DNA of 64,000 nt from Nitratifractor salsuginis DSM 16511. GTDB lineage: Bacteria; Campylobacterota; Campylobacteria; Campylobacterales; Sulfurovaceae. The stretch spans positions 558,001-622,000 of the forward strand of contig NC_014935.1 of NCBI RefSeq assembly GCF_000186245.1. The letters run 5' to 3'. The position numbers and the translations under genes were made by a program. A model generated the notes under the pieces. That model worked only from the letters and a program-made list of their open reading frames with translations. It made no database searches and was not told where the DNA came from. Numbering within the stretch: position 1 is the first letter of the stretch; each line of letters starts with the position of its first letter. Shown piece after piece: positions 8,901 through 17,215 of the stretch.

Positions 8901-9023
8901 AGGGCGGTTGGCATCGGGGAAGAGGTTCTTGGGCAGGGTCTTGAGGGCTACGACCCCCAGGACGAAGAGGATGGCGATCAGACTGTAGAGCTGATAGGGC
9001 CGTTTGTAAAAATAGTTGAACAT
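5919..9023 (-). CDS. RND efflux pump, inner-membrane permease
   Basis: Proton-driven RND permease (1034 aa, full family length) that extrudes substrates through a tripartite channel. Features: N-terminal TM helix; periplasmic porter domain starting with FPDANRPQVVVITQVPGATA; TM4 with the proton-relay pair in GMLTDDAVVVLENIERH; a second periplasmic domain; a C-terminal TM block with ALEQAVGLERLSPLADVAV. It is the last gene of tetR-tolC-MFP-RND, 6 nt after the adaptor gene. The adaptor and TetR neighbours suggest drug or solvent export rather than metal export; no CusA-type Met triad is evident. Family certain, substrate unknown. Confidence 0.93.
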   Translation of the reverse strand: MFNYFYKRPYQLYSLIAILFVLGVVALKTLPKNLFPDANRPQVVVITQVPGATAEVAASSVSKPIEAEIARISMVRDVSSVNVANMSIVSAEFEYKKGLEAAAVDVANALSIAKGRLPANVTPAVYTAGDFTLPVDVISLSPKDGNITLPEIRKIADSFIKPYLLGNPAIGNVEVFGGYQSAINIEIDPFKAKHYGVDFANLIKEIRAINRDTPIGFVKGEKNFATLTYYGERDQIEKLKQLPIAPNLRLGDIAKISWSHQKRTSGYLGNGKPAIALAIQRAPGGSVLAVSKAARAEMAKLQKRYPQIAFSISDTQRDLIETANTNMLEALRDAIIYTLLVIMIFLGNFRAIIAAGLSIPMVFFATMAIIWLTGGELNIVIYTAIILALGMLTDDAVVVLENIERHLNEEHEDLQQAIVNGTREVLKPIFAGTISTIAVMFPLMFVGDFPQHIFRPLISTLIIALLVSYFLSITFIPKLSAWLYKNGTGKTKVEKWFEALYENTIGRLVGPYIGILKFSNGKWWALRRMLLTAAVVLTLVLSLKNVMPTIGKDVMPPMDTGIIKAQVAFSVNETVESAEKKLQPFLDWLNKQPWMVRSSIAFGSEPGVLSLGSGNLPTEATLTITAVNRFERNATMWQLENKIRDRLALLPGVKRDDVFDFGATALSTIKAPLDVRLKSSDYERLPDKAKEVLKAIRPLKGLTSVSTSWDSDFNEIELQIDTNKALSYGTTPLQIIAQLPLRGGVASLAGDFSSMQTQFVRLYLKGKYAQNVETLKMLPISTKFGEVPLSQFATFKPHLVAAKLERDKMLYSIDVNGYRAKRPITHITDDANAALKKVDTSGYIVSQEGDIAQLKDSFKRMIKAIAIGVVVLIMTLIAVYESVRLSLIMILVLPLSMIGAAWGMMLFHKPSCMPSMVGVLLLFGIIIKNAVLLIDFYKEYEKEGQTPFQAAIQSVRVRFRPVMMTAFGTIAGMIPIALEQAVGLERLSPLADVAVGGLLVGTLLTLVYVPLYAYITDPRNKKTNPIEKIEEALD

Positions 9024-9029
9024 GGCCGC

Positions 9030-10118
9030 TTACTCCCCGGGGGCTTTGACGACAGGGTAGCCTCCCAGCAGACGCAGGAGGATATCGGGTTTGGCTTCGA
9101 CGATCTCTTTGCCCGCCACGGAGGGATCGAGGGCGATCCCCTGCTCACCCGTGGCGAGGATGGGGGCTTTGACGGGATGGACGTTGCCGTTCTGGTAGAG
9201 GAAGAGCCAGTTCTTGCCCTCCCGGTTGAGGAGGGTATCGAAGGGCAACAGCACCGCTTTGCCCTGGTAGGTGACCACTTCACACTCTACCCGGTTGCCT
9301 GCGGGGATGTAGCGGTCGATATCGGCCCGGTACTCATTGAGTCCGTTAAATGTCGAGTGGAGGGCTTTGAGGGGATACTCTTTGCCCTGGAAGAAGATCT
9401 TTTCGGCTCCGCCGGGCAGACGCACCAGCAGCCAGGTCCCTTTCGACGCGGCGATCTTGACCAGGGGTTTGCCCGGCGTGGCCAGGTCGCCGACGCTGAC
9501 CATCGTTTGCGAAACGATCCCGTCCACCGGGGCGGTGATGCGGGTATAGGAGAGTTGGTTCTCCAAAGCCGCTTTCTGGGCTTCGAGCTTGGCGATCTGG
9601 GCTTTGATACCGGCGACCTGGGCTTTGGCGCTGTCGATCTTGACCTGTTCGGCATCGAACTGCTCCCGGGAGACGCCGTGGATCTTGAGCAGGTCGGCGC
9701 TGTGGGCGTGGATCTTCTCCAGATTTTTGAGATTGAGTATTGCCGCATCGAGCTGGGCTTTGGCACTCTCGATAGCGTGGAGCACCGAGGCGAGCTGTGC
9801 TTTGATGTCAGTATCGTCGAGCTGGACGATCAGATCGCCCTTTTTGACCGAGGTACCGCTCTTGGGGACCCGGAGGACCCTGGCGGCTACCTTGGAAGCG
9901 ATGACGGCGTCATTGTCGTTGCGGGTCAGGGAGATCGAAGGTACGGTGAGGGTGACCTTTTTGGGTTGGGCCTTGAGGGTACTGATGACCACGGCATACT
10001 CTTTGGCCGGCGGGGTCTTGGCCTCTTCGGCGTGGCGTTTTTTGACCAGACGGACGGCCCCGACGATCAGGGCGGCGAGGATCAGGAGGAAGATCAGGAT
10101 TTTGATCGCTTTTTTCAT
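9030..10118 (-). CDS. RND efflux periplasmic adaptor (MFP)
   Basis: Membrane fusion protein (362 aa) linking the RND permease to the TolC-like channel. It has an N-terminal membrane anchor (residues 5-22), a first lipoyl half (VLRVPKSGTSVKKGDLIVQLD), a coiled-coil hairpin (about residues 85-165), a second lipoyl half (RITAPVDGIVSQTMVSVGD) and a beta-barrel/proximal domain. I start it at the ATG at 10116-10118, which follows AAGGA by 7 nt; the longer reading frame upstream is translated heptamer repeat. Confidence 0.92.
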   Translation of the reverse strand: MKKAIKILIFLLILAALIVGAVRLVKKRHAEEAKTPPAKEYAVVISTLKAQPKKVTLTVPSISLTRNDNDAVIASKVAARVLRVPKSGTSVKKGDLIVQLDDTDIKAQLASVLHAIESAKAQLDAAILNLKNLEKIHAHSADLLKIHGVSREQFDAEQVKIDSAKAQVAGIKAQIAKLEAQKAALENQLSYTRITAPVDGIVSQTMVSVGDLATPGKPLVKIAASKGTWLLVRLPGGAEKIFFQGKEYPLKALHSTFNGLNEYRADIDRYIPAGNRVECEVVTYQGKAVLLPFDTLLNREGKNWLFLYQNGNVHPVKAPILATGEQGIALDPSVAGKEIVEAKPDILLRLLGGYPVVKAPGE

Positions 10119-10140
10119 TTGGAAGTCCTTGCGGGGGAAT

Positions 10141-10243
10141 GAGTAATGAGTAATGAGTAATGAGTAACCGAGTAACCGAATGATGAGAAAATGGAAAATA
10201 GAGATAAACAACTACTTAACACATAGCACTTAACACTTAACAC
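10141..10243. repeat. Heptamer tandem repeats
   Basis: Period-7 array of GAGTAAT/GAGTAAC units (10141-10168, then 8-mer CGAGTAAC variants to about 10180) and a second array of ACTTAAC units (about 10227-10243), all in the gap between tolC and the adaptor gene. Confidence 0.85.
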
Positions 10244-10254
10244 AAAATTCCCAT

Positions 10255-10297
10255 CTTGCGACTTGAGGGCCACAGGCCCGTGCTTGCGACTTGCGAC
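10255..10297 (-). repeat. 43-nt covarying hairpin element, copy B
   Basis: Hairpin GGGCC-ACA-GGCCC between the conserved CTTGCGACTTGA and GTGCTTGCGACTTGCGAC flanks. It begins 5 nt after the stop codon of the TolC-like gene, in the gene's orientation. Confidence 0.87.
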
Positions 10298-10302
10298 CGA
10301 TC

Positions 10303-11583
10303 TCATCGTACGATCCTTTCGAAACGGTTTCCGTAGAGGAAGGCCAGTTGGGCGAGGGTTTGCCAATAGGCGGCGCGGGTTTTGTAGAGTTCGGCTTTGG
10401 CATCGTAGAGGCTGTCGATGTAGCGCAGGTACTCTTCGAGGGTCATCCGGCCGTCTTCATAGCTTCGGCGGGCGATTTCGACCAGCTTTTTCTCATTGGA
10501 GATGTTGTGCCGATGGAGGGAGAGCGCGTGGCGCAGCAGCCCCAGTTGGCGGCGCATCGCTTTGGCCTTCGTTTTGAGCTCATCGGCGGTCTTCGCCAGT
10601 TCGGTGGCGCTCTTCATCGCGTGGATCCGGGCTTTTTGCATACTGCGGATCTGCGGCATATCCAGAAGCGGGGCGCTGAGGGTGAGCCCGATCCCGCCGT
10701 AGTCTCTATGGATATTGTGACCGCTGAAGTAACTGTCGCCGTAACCCCGGTTGATGTTGGCATCCAGATGGAGAGAGGGGTAGAGTTTCTCCTGCTCCGC
10801 CTTGGCAGCCAATTCATCGGCTTGCCTTTTTGCCTGCAGGGGCTTGAGAGCGAAGATAGGGCCGGGCCGGTAGTTGCCTTTTTGCCGCATCGGTGCCGAA
10901 TGGGAGAGCGTGACACCGCTGAGGGTTTCGATCAGGGTGCGGATGTTCTCTTTCTGCACTTCGATATTGTCCAGGGCGATGCGGATCGAATCGAGACGGT
11001 CCTGGACTTTGTAGAGCGCCGAAGCGGGAGCCCGTCCCGCTTTGACCTTGGCTTTGACGATTGCTTCGGTCGTTCGCAGGGTTTTGGCCTTGGAGTGCAG
11101 GGAAGCTTTCATCTGCTCCAGATAGCGGAGGTTGGCGTTGGCCCCCAGGACCGTCGCCTCGTTTTTCAGGAGATCGACCTCTTTTTTCGCCGCTGCAGAG
11201 TGACGCATCGCTTCGGTCTGATCCGCCAGGGTAAAGAGATTGGCGACGAAGATGGGCATCGAAAGGGTGGCCCCTACCCGATAGATGTCGGTGCTGAAGG
11301 GATAGTCGCCATTTCCCCCTGCCTGAGGAGAGAGCTTGGCATTCTCCGTCGGAGTGGCCGGACGGAGGTTGGTCGGCGCATTGTAATGGGTCGCGCTGCC
11401 GAAGATCCGGATCTTCGGCCAGAATTGGCTGCGCACCATCTCCAGGGCTTTGTCGGCCTCCTGGATGGAGTAGTTGTCTAGCTGTGCCTGATAGTGGTGC
11501 CGCACGCCGTCGAGCAACTGGGAGACGCTGGCGGCGTAGAGGCCGCTGCCGAGGAGGAGGGGGATGAGGGTTCGTTTCAGCAT
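10303..11583 (-). CDS. TolC-family outer-membrane efflux channel
   Basis: Outer-membrane factor (426 aa) of the tripartite pump. It has a signal peptide ending at GLYAAS, then two repeats of long heptad-rich helices typical of OEP proteins (about residues 20-210 and 225-420), including the conserved YEDGRMTLEEYLRYIDS pattern near the C-terminus. It overlaps the upstream tetR gene by 7 nt, and the adaptor and permease genes follow, so regulator and pump form one transcription unit. A 180-nt repeat-filled gap separates it from the adaptor gene. Confidence 0.92.
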   Translation of the reverse strand: MLKRTLIPLLLGSGLYAASVSQLLDGVRHHYQAQLDNYSIQEADKALEMVRSQFWPKIRIFGSATHYNAPTNLRPATPTENAKLSPQAGGNGDYPFSTDIYRVGATLSMPIFVANLFTLADQTEAMRHSAAAKKEVDLLKNEATVLGANANLRYLEQMKASLHSKAKTLRTTEAIVKAKVKAGRAPASALYKVQDRLDSIRIALDNIEVQKENIRTLIETLSGVTLSHSAPMRQKGNYRPGPIFALKPLQAKRQADELAAKAEQEKLYPSLHLDANINRGYGDSYFSGHNIHRDYGGIGLTLSAPLLDMPQIRSMQKARIHAMKSATELAKTADELKTKAKAMRRQLGLLRHALSLHRHNISNEKKLVEIARRSYEDGRMTLEEYLRYIDSLYDAKAELYKTRAAYWQTLAQLAFLYGNRFERIVR

Positions 11584-12188
11584 GTGAGGGCCTTTAGGAT
11601 TTTTTCTCGTAGATTGGGAATTATATCCTCTAGTTCCGGATTGATGTGCTCTTTCTCCCCGTCGAGGTGTCGCAGGACCTTTTCTCTGAGTTCATAAGTG
11701 CTTTGATAATTGCTCAATGTCGAGACGATCATAAGCTGAATCATAAAAGGGTTCTCTTCGTGGAAGAGTTTGCGTTCTCTCCCCTCCTGCAAAATCTCGT
11801 CGAGACGTTTGAGGATCTGAGAGAGGTTTTTGATGCAGCGCTCGGGCAGGTCCCGGGCACCGTCGGCCAGTTCCCTGGCAAAAATAGTGCCGAAGTGGGG
11901 ATCCTCGATGAGGTAGTATCCGAAGGTCTCCACATAGGCTTCCAGTGCCCGGAGGGGATCCTCTTTTCGGGTCTCTTCGTCGATTTTCCGAGCGATCAGG
12001 GCGAAGCGCTGGCAGAGCACCGCTTCGTAGAGGGCCTGCTTGTCTTTGAAATGGTAGTAGATCGCCGGCTTGGTGATGCCGCAGGCCCCCGCCACATCCT
12101 CGAGCACGGTTTTGCTGTAGCCGTGCCGGGCGAAAAGTCGGGCCGCCGCATCGACGATCCGATCTTTTTTCGAAAGATTTTTGTTCAT
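11577..12188 (-). CDS. TetR-family repressor of the efflux operon
   Basis: TetR/AcrR-type repressor (203 aa). The N-terminal helix-turn-helix is canonical (RIVDAAARLFARHGYSKT, then VAGACGITKPAIYYHFKDK); the C-terminal ligand-binding domain is divergent. The start is the ATG at 12186-12188, just before the HTH; longer frames read through the operator. It lies immediately upstream of, and overlaps, the tolC-like gene, and a palindromic operator sits 17 nt upstream of its start, so autoregulation of the whole tetR-tolC-MFP-RND unit is likely (inference). Confidence 0.92.
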   Translation of the reverse strand: MNKNLSKKDRIVDAAARLFARHGYSKTVLEDVAGACGITKPAIYYHFKDKQALYEAVLCQRFALIARKIDEETRKEDPLRALEAYVETFGYYLIEDPHFGTIFARELADGARDLPERCIKNLSQILKRLDEILQEGRERKLFHEENPFMIQLMIVSTLSNYQSTYELREKVLRHLDGEKEHINPELEDIIPNLREKILKALTC

Positions 12189-12204
12189 AAGTTGTCGACT
12201 CCTT

Positions 12205-12218
12205 ACTAACCGGTAAGT
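12205..12218. promoter_or_regulatory. TetR operator, ACTAACC/GGTAAGT palindrome
   Basis: Near-perfect 14-bp dyad ACTAACCGGTAAGT (half-sites ACTwACC) centred on ACCGGT, 17 nt upstream of tetR and about 65 nt upstream of the divergent gene at 12312. The shape matches known operators of TetR efflux repressors. Confidence 0.75.
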
Positions 12219-12280
12219 CGAATGATAGATCAAAGAAGCTTGATTGATCCTGAAACGGGCTCTTCGGAGAGGCTCTGTGA

Positions 12281-12286
12281 TACAAT
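12281..12286 (+). promoter_or_regulatory. -10 box for the 12312 gene
   Basis: TACAAT preceded by TGTGA (extended -10 context), giving a transcription start near 12293. No -35 box is evident. Confidence 0.45.
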
Positions 12287-12311
12287 GTCTCTCAAAAAAA
12301 AGGTGATGATG

Positions 12312-12578
12312 ATGGGTGAAGTAAAAGCGACGGAGAAATTGAAAAACCTGCTGCTTAATGAACTGATGCCGGATCTGGAAGAGGCAATCGACGAGATTTT
12401 CGCGATGGTGGAGAAGGAGAAGATGATCTCCCTGGCCGACCGGGAAGAGCTGGAAGAGATGCAGGCGATGCACGCCGAGTGCCGGGAGATCCTCATCGAG
12501 ATCGAAAGCGGCGAAATGGAAGAGGATGAAGCGGAAGAGCTGTTGGAGGATCTGATCGAAGTGAAAAGCGAAGAATAA
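12312..12578 (+). CDS. Small acidic helical protein, unrecognised
   Basis: A soluble 88-aa protein (90 aa if the first of three tandem Met codons, 12306, is used), very rich in Glu, with heptad-like spacing of Leu/Ile/Met that suggests a helical hairpin or coiled coil. I recognise no family. The tandem ATGs follow AAGG; the upstream in-frame ATG at 12285 lies within the likely -10 region and is not used. It diverges from tetR across the operator, so it might be co-regulated with the pump. Copy C of the hairpin element starts directly after its stop codon. Confidence 0.65.
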   Translation: MGEVKATEKLKNLLLNELMPDLEEAIDEIFAMVEKEKMISLADREELEEMQAMHAECREILIEIESGEMEEDEAEELLEDLIEVKSEE

Positions 12579-12614
12579 GTCGCAAGCACGGGCCTGCGGC
12601 CCTCACGTCGCAAG
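12579..12614 (+). repeat. 43-nt covarying hairpin element, copy C
   Basis: Shorter copy (36 nt, one flank unit missing) with hairpin GGGCC-TGC-GGCCC-type pairing. It starts at the first base after the stop codon of the 12312 gene, in the gene's orientation. Confidence 0.83.
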
Positions 12615-12623
12615 TTCCTCTCG

Positions 12624-12720
12624 TTCCCACGCTAGGCGTGGGAATGCATATCTAAGATCATCTATAATCAATTATCCAATAATCACCTATGTATGGGTTC
12701 CCACGTTCAACGTGGGAACC
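12624..12720. repeat. Pair of TTCCCACG palindromes
   Basis: Two REP-like palindromes with the same core: TTCCCACGC-TAG-GCGTGGGAA at 12624-12644 and a 25-bp one with arms GGTTCCCACGTT at 12696-12720. They lie between the convergent 3' ends of the 12312 gene and glmS and may serve as a bidirectional boundary. Confidence 0.8.
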
Positions 12721-12759
12721 AGAGAAACCATAATTTCTCATTTCTATCTTCTCATTGAT

Positions 12760-14568
12760 TTATTCAACAGTGACCGATTTCGCCAGGTTCCTCGGCATAT
12801 CCACATCGTTGCCCAGGCGGATGGAGATCTCCAGGGCCAGGAGTTGGGTGACGACCATCATTTCGAAAAATTCCAGCATAGGATGATCACCGTTCTTTGT
12901 GCGGACGAAATCGTCGGCGAGCTCAAACTCCTCGGGGCTGATGGCGAGGATCGTAGCATCCCGGGCGCTGAGCTCTTCGACGTTGGATTTGATCTTGTCG
13001 TAGAGCAGGGTTTTGGGCATCAGGGCGATGGTGAAGAGCTCCGCGTCGGCCAGGGCGATGGGCCCGTGTTTCATCTCCCCGGCGGGATAGCCTTCGGCGT
13101 GGAGGTAGCTGATCTCCTTGAGTTTGAGGGCTCCCTCCAGTGCCAGGGGGAAGAAGAGGTCACGCCCGATGAAGAAGAAACCGTGGCCGTGGAGGTAGCG
13201 CTTGCTCAGGCGATGGAGTTTCTCGTGGAGCTTCTCTTCGACCAGCAGGGCCCGGGGGGTATGACGCATGGCGTCGAGTTCTTTGGCCAGGGTTTCGGGA
13301 GCGAGGGTCCGGTGCTTTTGGCCCAGATAGAGGGTCAGCATCCAGAGCACCATCACCTGGGTGGCGAAGGCTTTGGTGCTGGCAACCCCTTTTTCGATGC
13401 CGGCGCGGGTGAGGATCGTCGCATCGCTCTCTCTTACGATGGAGGAGTTGTCCACATTGCAGATGCTCAGACTCTTCAGGCCGGCCCGTTTGGCCATTTT
13501 GAGGGCTTCGAGGGTATCGGCGGTCTCCCCGCTCTGGCTGATGACGATGAAGAGGGTGTCGGGTGTCAGCAGCGGTTCTTTGTAGCGAAATTCCGAAGCG
13601 ATCTCCACCTGGCAGGGGATCTTGGCCAGGCGCTCGAGCAGATAGGCTCCGGTGAGTCCGGCGTGGTAGCTGGTGCCGCAGGCGCAGATCTTGATGGAGC
13701 GGATCCCTTCGAAGAGGGAGGGGTCGAGCTCTTCGAACTCCACCCGGTCTTCGAGTACCCGGCCCAGCATCGTATCGCCGATGACGGTGCTCTGCTCGTA
13801 GATCTCTTTTTCCATAAAGAAACGGTAGCCCTCTTTCTGGGCCATCGCCTTGTCGGAGGGGAGGGGCTGGGTGTGGAGCTCCTTTTCCCCCTCGGGGCCG
13901 AAGAGCTTCACTTCGCCCGGTTTGGCGTAGCCGTATTCGCCGTCTTCGAGGTAGTAAGCCTCTTTGGCTTTGCCGATGACGGCGGTATCGGAGGAGGCGA
14001 AATAGACCTCATCTCCGTCGAAAGCAATAAGCAGCGGGGAGCCGTTTTTGGCGAAGAAGATCGTCTCGGGGGCTGCTTCGCTGATGAGGAGGATGGCGTA
14101 GGCCCCCTCCAGGCGGCGGATGGTCTCTTTGAAGGCTTCGAAAGGTTCCAGGCCCTTTTGGATATTCCGTTCGAAGAGATGAACGATGGTTTCGGTGTCG
14201 GTCTGGCTGACGAAACGCACCCCTTCGCTCTCCAGCTCCTTTTTGAGCTCCTGGTAATTCTCGATGATGCCGTTGTGGACGACGTAGCTGAAGGCGCCCA
14301 TATGGGGATGGGCGTTGAGCTCTGTGGGTTTGCCGTGGGTGGCCCAGCGGGTGTGGCCGATGGCGGCTCCGGGGCCATCGCTGTGGAAATCGGCCGCTTT
14401 CTTGCGCAGGTTTTCGAGCTTGCCGACTGCTTTGAAATGCTGGAGTTTTCCCTGGCTGATGACGGCGATTCCCGCCGAATCATAGCCCCGGTATTCCAGT
14501 TCCTGCAAGCCGTCGAGGAGGATGCTCTTTTTCTCTTTTGGGCCGAGATAGCCGACGATTCCGCACAT
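12760..14568 (-). CDS. glmS: Glutamine-fructose-6-phosphate aminotransferase
   Basis: GlmS (602 aa) makes glucosamine-6-phosphate from fructose-6-phosphate and glutamine, the first step to UDP-GlcNAc for peptidoglycan and LPS. The N-terminal Ntn glutaminase domain begins MCGIVGYLG; the nucleophile Cys must be residue 2, which fixes the start at 14568 and rules out the GTG two codons upstream. Two SIS sugar-isomerase domains follow (ACGTSYHAG; ISQSGETADT), and the C-terminus DMPRNLAKSVTVE is canonical. It follows glnD with a 4-nt gap free of signals, so the two are probably co-transcribed. Confidence 0.97.
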   Translation of the reverse strand: MCGIVGYLGPKEKKSILLDGLQELEYRGYDSAGIAVISQGKLQHFKAVGKLENLRKKAADFHSDGPGAAIGHTRWATHGKPTELNAHPHMGAFSYVVHNGIIENYQELKKELESEGVRFVSQTDTETIVHLFERNIQKGLEPFEAFKETIRRLEGAYAILLISEAAPETIFFAKNGSPLLIAFDGDEVYFASSDTAVIGKAKEAYYLEDGEYGYAKPGEVKLFGPEGEKELHTQPLPSDKAMAQKEGYRFFMEKEIYEQSTVIGDTMLGRVLEDRVEFEELDPSLFEGIRSIKICACGTSYHAGLTGAYLLERLAKIPCQVEIASEFRYKEPLLTPDTLFIVISQSGETADTLEALKMAKRAGLKSLSICNVDNSSIVRESDATILTRAGIEKGVASTKAFATQVMVLWMLTLYLGQKHRTLAPETLAKELDAMRHTPRALLVEEKLHEKLHRLSKRYLHGHGFFFIGRDLFFPLALEGALKLKEISYLHAEGYPAGEMKHGPIALADAELFTIALMPKTLLYDKIKSNVEELSARDATILAISPEEFELADDFVRTKNGDHPMLEFFEMMVVTQLLALEISIRLGNDVDMPRNLAKSVTVE

Positions 14569-14570
14569 AA

Positions 14571-17033
14571 TCACTCCGTGAGTTCTTGGATAATTTTGTC
14601 GATATTATGACAGAAATTACCATTCTTTTCGATAAGGAAGAGGTCATTGACCCGTCCCTTGATCGTATGGATCTTGGCGGAGGCGATGTCGACGCCCAGG
14701 CGGTCGAAGAGGGCGATGAGATAAGCCAGGAGCCCCGGCTGGTCGGCAGTGCGGAGCTTCATCATCGCATACTCCCTGGAGTGGTCGCATTCGCAGGAGA
14801 CCTCTTCGGCTTTGATGAGGGGTTTGCGCAGTTTCATCTCCGGATGGGGGGTAAAGGATCCGTGGATGATCTCATCGAGCAGGGGGAGTTCGCTCTCGTC
14901 GAGCCGGTCGTTGAAGTCTATGCGGAAATATTTCAGATCCCCCCAGAGCTTGGCGATCTCCATACTCACCACCTGAAGCCGGGCGAGGCGGTGGAGGAAC
15001 CAGGCGAGGTTGAGGTCGTGGCGGCGGATGATCTCGACAGTGAGGTTGTGTTCGTTGCTTAGATGATAAGTGTACTCCTCCATTTTGGCCGCGGCTTTGG
15101 CGATGGCGATGATGCGCCGGGTGCTGTGGCGGATAAAAAAGGCATTCGAAGAGATGGAGAGAATCTTGTTCTGCAGGGTGCGGGGGAGTTCCCGGAAGGC
15201 TTTGGAGTTTTTGAGCCGGTCCACGGCCCGCACTCTTTTGGCGGTTTCGCTCAGCTGTTCGGGATGGTTCAGCGCTTCGAGGGATTGCTCGTAGAGCATA
15301 CGCAGGAGTCGGGCGCTGTGGCTGTTGTAGACGTCGGTCCCCACCCCCTTCATATCGGCGTAGGTGAGGATGTAGATCATATCCAGCAGCTTTTTGCTCC
15401 CGAAGCGGGAGACGAAGCGCAGGACCACTTTTTCACTGTAGATATCCTCCCGCTGGGCGGTGACGCTCATCAGGGTATGGTGGAGGATGAGCCGGGCGCC
15501 GATCTCGATGAGCTCCTTTTCCATCCCCAGCTTTTGGGCAAAAATGCGGAAGAGGGAAGCTCCGACGAGGTGGTGGTCTCTCTTGCGCCCCTTTCCGGCA
15601 TCGTGGAGAAGCACGGCGACCTTGAGCATCACCTTCTCTTTGGGCTCCAGATTGTCGAAGAGCTCGGCGATGAAAGGGTCTTCGATTTTCTCGAGGTGGC
15701 GGAAACATTCGATGGAGTGACGGTCCACGGGATAGCGGTGGTAACCGTCGAACTGGGGCAGGTCGATGACCTTCTTCATCGCGGGGACCATATAGCCCAG
15801 CAGCCGGGCTTCCACGAAGGCTTGCAGCACGGAGGTAGCGGCCGGACGTTCGAAGGTATGGAGCAGGGTGCGGTAGAGGGTCCGGTCGGGGCGTTCGGGG
15901 CGCTCGGCGTGGATCAGGGCATAGAGAAGCTCGGGGTGGATGCGGAAGGGCCGGTCGGCTTGACGGTTGAGCTCTTCTACGAGGCTGTGGAGTTTACGGT
16001 GTTGTTTCTCGGGAAGATAGCATTCGCTATAGAGCTCGGGCAGATAGTCGCCGATGAGCCGTTCCAGCCAGATACGGCTGTAGAGATGGATGGTCCGCAG
16101 CGCCCCGATGATGCGCCGGGCCAGGCGCAGCTGCCCCCGGCGGCCCCGGTCGTATCTGAGCAGGTCGGCCAGCTCGGGCAGGAGGTCCAGCCGGACCTGA
16201 TCGACCTTTTTCCCCGCAATGATGTGCAGGGCGGTCCGCACCCGGAAGAGAAACTCCAGTGCGATGCGGAATTCCCGGTAATCCTCGGGATCGACGATCG
16301 ACTCGTTCAGATCCCAGATGCGGGGGACATTGTAGAGCAGCTTGCCCATCCAGAAGACCATATTGGCATCCCGGAAGCCCCCGACCCCCTCTTTGAGATG
16401 GGGCTCCATCGTCAGGGGGTAGCGCTGATGGAGCGCCCGGCGTTCTTCGACCTTGAGGCGGATGAACGCTTCGGGCTCTTCCCGGCGGATCTCGTTCAGG
16501 CTGTTTTCGATCCCGGTCCATAAGAATTTGGATCCCTCGATGAAGCGCGATTCAAGCAGGGCGCTTTTGATGGTGATATCCTCCCGTGCCACGACGGGGA
16601 GGTCCCGCAGTTCGTGGACCCGGTGGCCCAGTTTCAGCCCGCTGTCCCAGAGCAGGTAGAGCATCTTTTCGATCAGGGCCTGGGTGGCATAGCCTTCGAT
16701 ACTTTCATAGACGAACATCAGGTCGATGTCGGAGTGGAGGCAGAGCTGCTCCCTGCCGTAGCTCCCTAACGCCACGAGGGTTACGGGGATCTGGTTTTTC
16801 AGAGGGGTGTAGGGGCCGAACATTTCCCGCACCGCCACTTTGTAGGCGAGGCGGATGACCGTGTCGATGGTGCGGGTGTGCCGCACCAGAAAATCCTTGC
16901 CCCCAGTCTGGGCAAAGGTCTCCGGCAGGGTGGCGAAGTAGGCTTTGAGATAACTTTTGATCGCCTTGGCGATCTCCAGTTGAGGCGCATTTTCATAAAG
17001 CAGCTCTTCGACTTTGGCGTGGAGGGCGCGCAT
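14571..17033 (-). CDS. glnD: PII uridylyltransferase/uridylyl-removing enzyme
   Basis: GlnD (820 aa) uridylylates and deuridylylates the nitrogen regulator PII according to glutamine level. Domains in order: nucleotidyltransferase with ALGSYGREQLCLHSDIDL (residues 88-105), the conserved KEGVGGFRD (214-222), an HD hydrolase with LLHDAGKG (475-482), and a C-terminal ACT region. The C-terminus seems to hold one clear ACT domain rather than two, and the protein is slightly shorter than E. coli GlnD (890 aa). A good AAAAGGA site precedes the ATG. Placement ahead of glmS links nitrogen sensing with amino-sugar synthesis. Confidence 0.94.
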   Translation of the reverse strand: MRALHAKVEELLYENAPQLEIAKAIKSYLKAYFATLPETFAQTGGKDFLVRHTRTIDTVIRLAYKVAVREMFGPYTPLKNQIPVTLVALGSYGREQLCLHSDIDLMFVYESIEGYATQALIEKMLYLLWDSGLKLGHRVHELRDLPVVAREDITIKSALLESRFIEGSKFLWTGIENSLNEIRREEPEAFIRLKVEERRALHQRYPLTMEPHLKEGVGGFRDANMVFWMGKLLYNVPRIWDLNESIVDPEDYREFRIALEFLFRVRTALHIIAGKKVDQVRLDLLPELADLLRYDRGRRGQLRLARRIIGALRTIHLYSRIWLERLIGDYLPELYSECYLPEKQHRKLHSLVEELNRQADRPFRIHPELLYALIHAERPERPDRTLYRTLLHTFERPAATSVLQAFVEARLLGYMVPAMKKVIDLPQFDGYHRYPVDRHSIECFRHLEKIEDPFIAELFDNLEPKEKVMLKVAVLLHDAGKGRKRDHHLVGASLFRIFAQKLGMEKELIEIGARLILHHTLMSVTAQREDIYSEKVVLRFVSRFGSKKLLDMIYILTYADMKGVGTDVYNSHSARLLRMLYEQSLEALNHPEQLSETAKRVRAVDRLKNSKAFRELPRTLQNKILSISSNAFFIRHSTRRIIAIAKAAAKMEEYTYHLSNEHNLTVEIIRRHDLNLAWFLHRLARLQVVSMEIAKLWGDLKYFRIDFNDRLDESELPLLDEIIHGSFTPHPEMKLRKPLIKAEEVSCECDHSREYAMMKLRTADQPGLLAYLIALFDRLGVDIASAKIHTIKGRVNDLFLIEKNGNFCHNIDKIIQELTE

Positions 17034-17043
17034 TGAAATCCTT

Positions 17044-17170
17044 TTGAATAACGAGTAACTAAGAATGGGAACCGAGTAACGGAGTAACCGAGTAATGAGT
17101 AACCGATCAAGCTGTGAGCGTTGAGTGCTGAGAATTCGTACTTATAACCTCAAATCCCTAGTTACTAGTT
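17044..17170. repeat. Heptamer/octamer tandem repeats
   Basis: Degenerate arrays of GAGTAAC/CCGAGTAA units (17044-17104), GAGCGTT/GAGTGCT units (about 17115-17132) and TAGTTAC units (about 17158-17172) fill the divergent gap between glnD and mqnE. Confidence 0.75.
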
Positions 17171-17177
17171 ACTATTA

Positions 17178-17183
17178 TATAAT
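17178..17183 (+). promoter_or_regulatory. -10 box for mqnE
   Basis: Perfect TATAAT 32 nt upstream of the GTG start; no -35 box is visible, which is typical of Campylobacterota sigma-70 promoters. Confidence 0.55.
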
Positions 17184-17215
17184 ACCCCAAAATTTACGAC
17201 AGGACGGTGTGAAAA

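Noticed and set aside
6084-10142. Very long plus-strand ORFs opposite the RND pump and adaptor
   Set aside because: Low-complexity Gly/Asp/His-rich products; the minus strand encodes the canonical pump proteins. The same holds for the long ORFs opposite glmS, glnD, aclA and mutS7.
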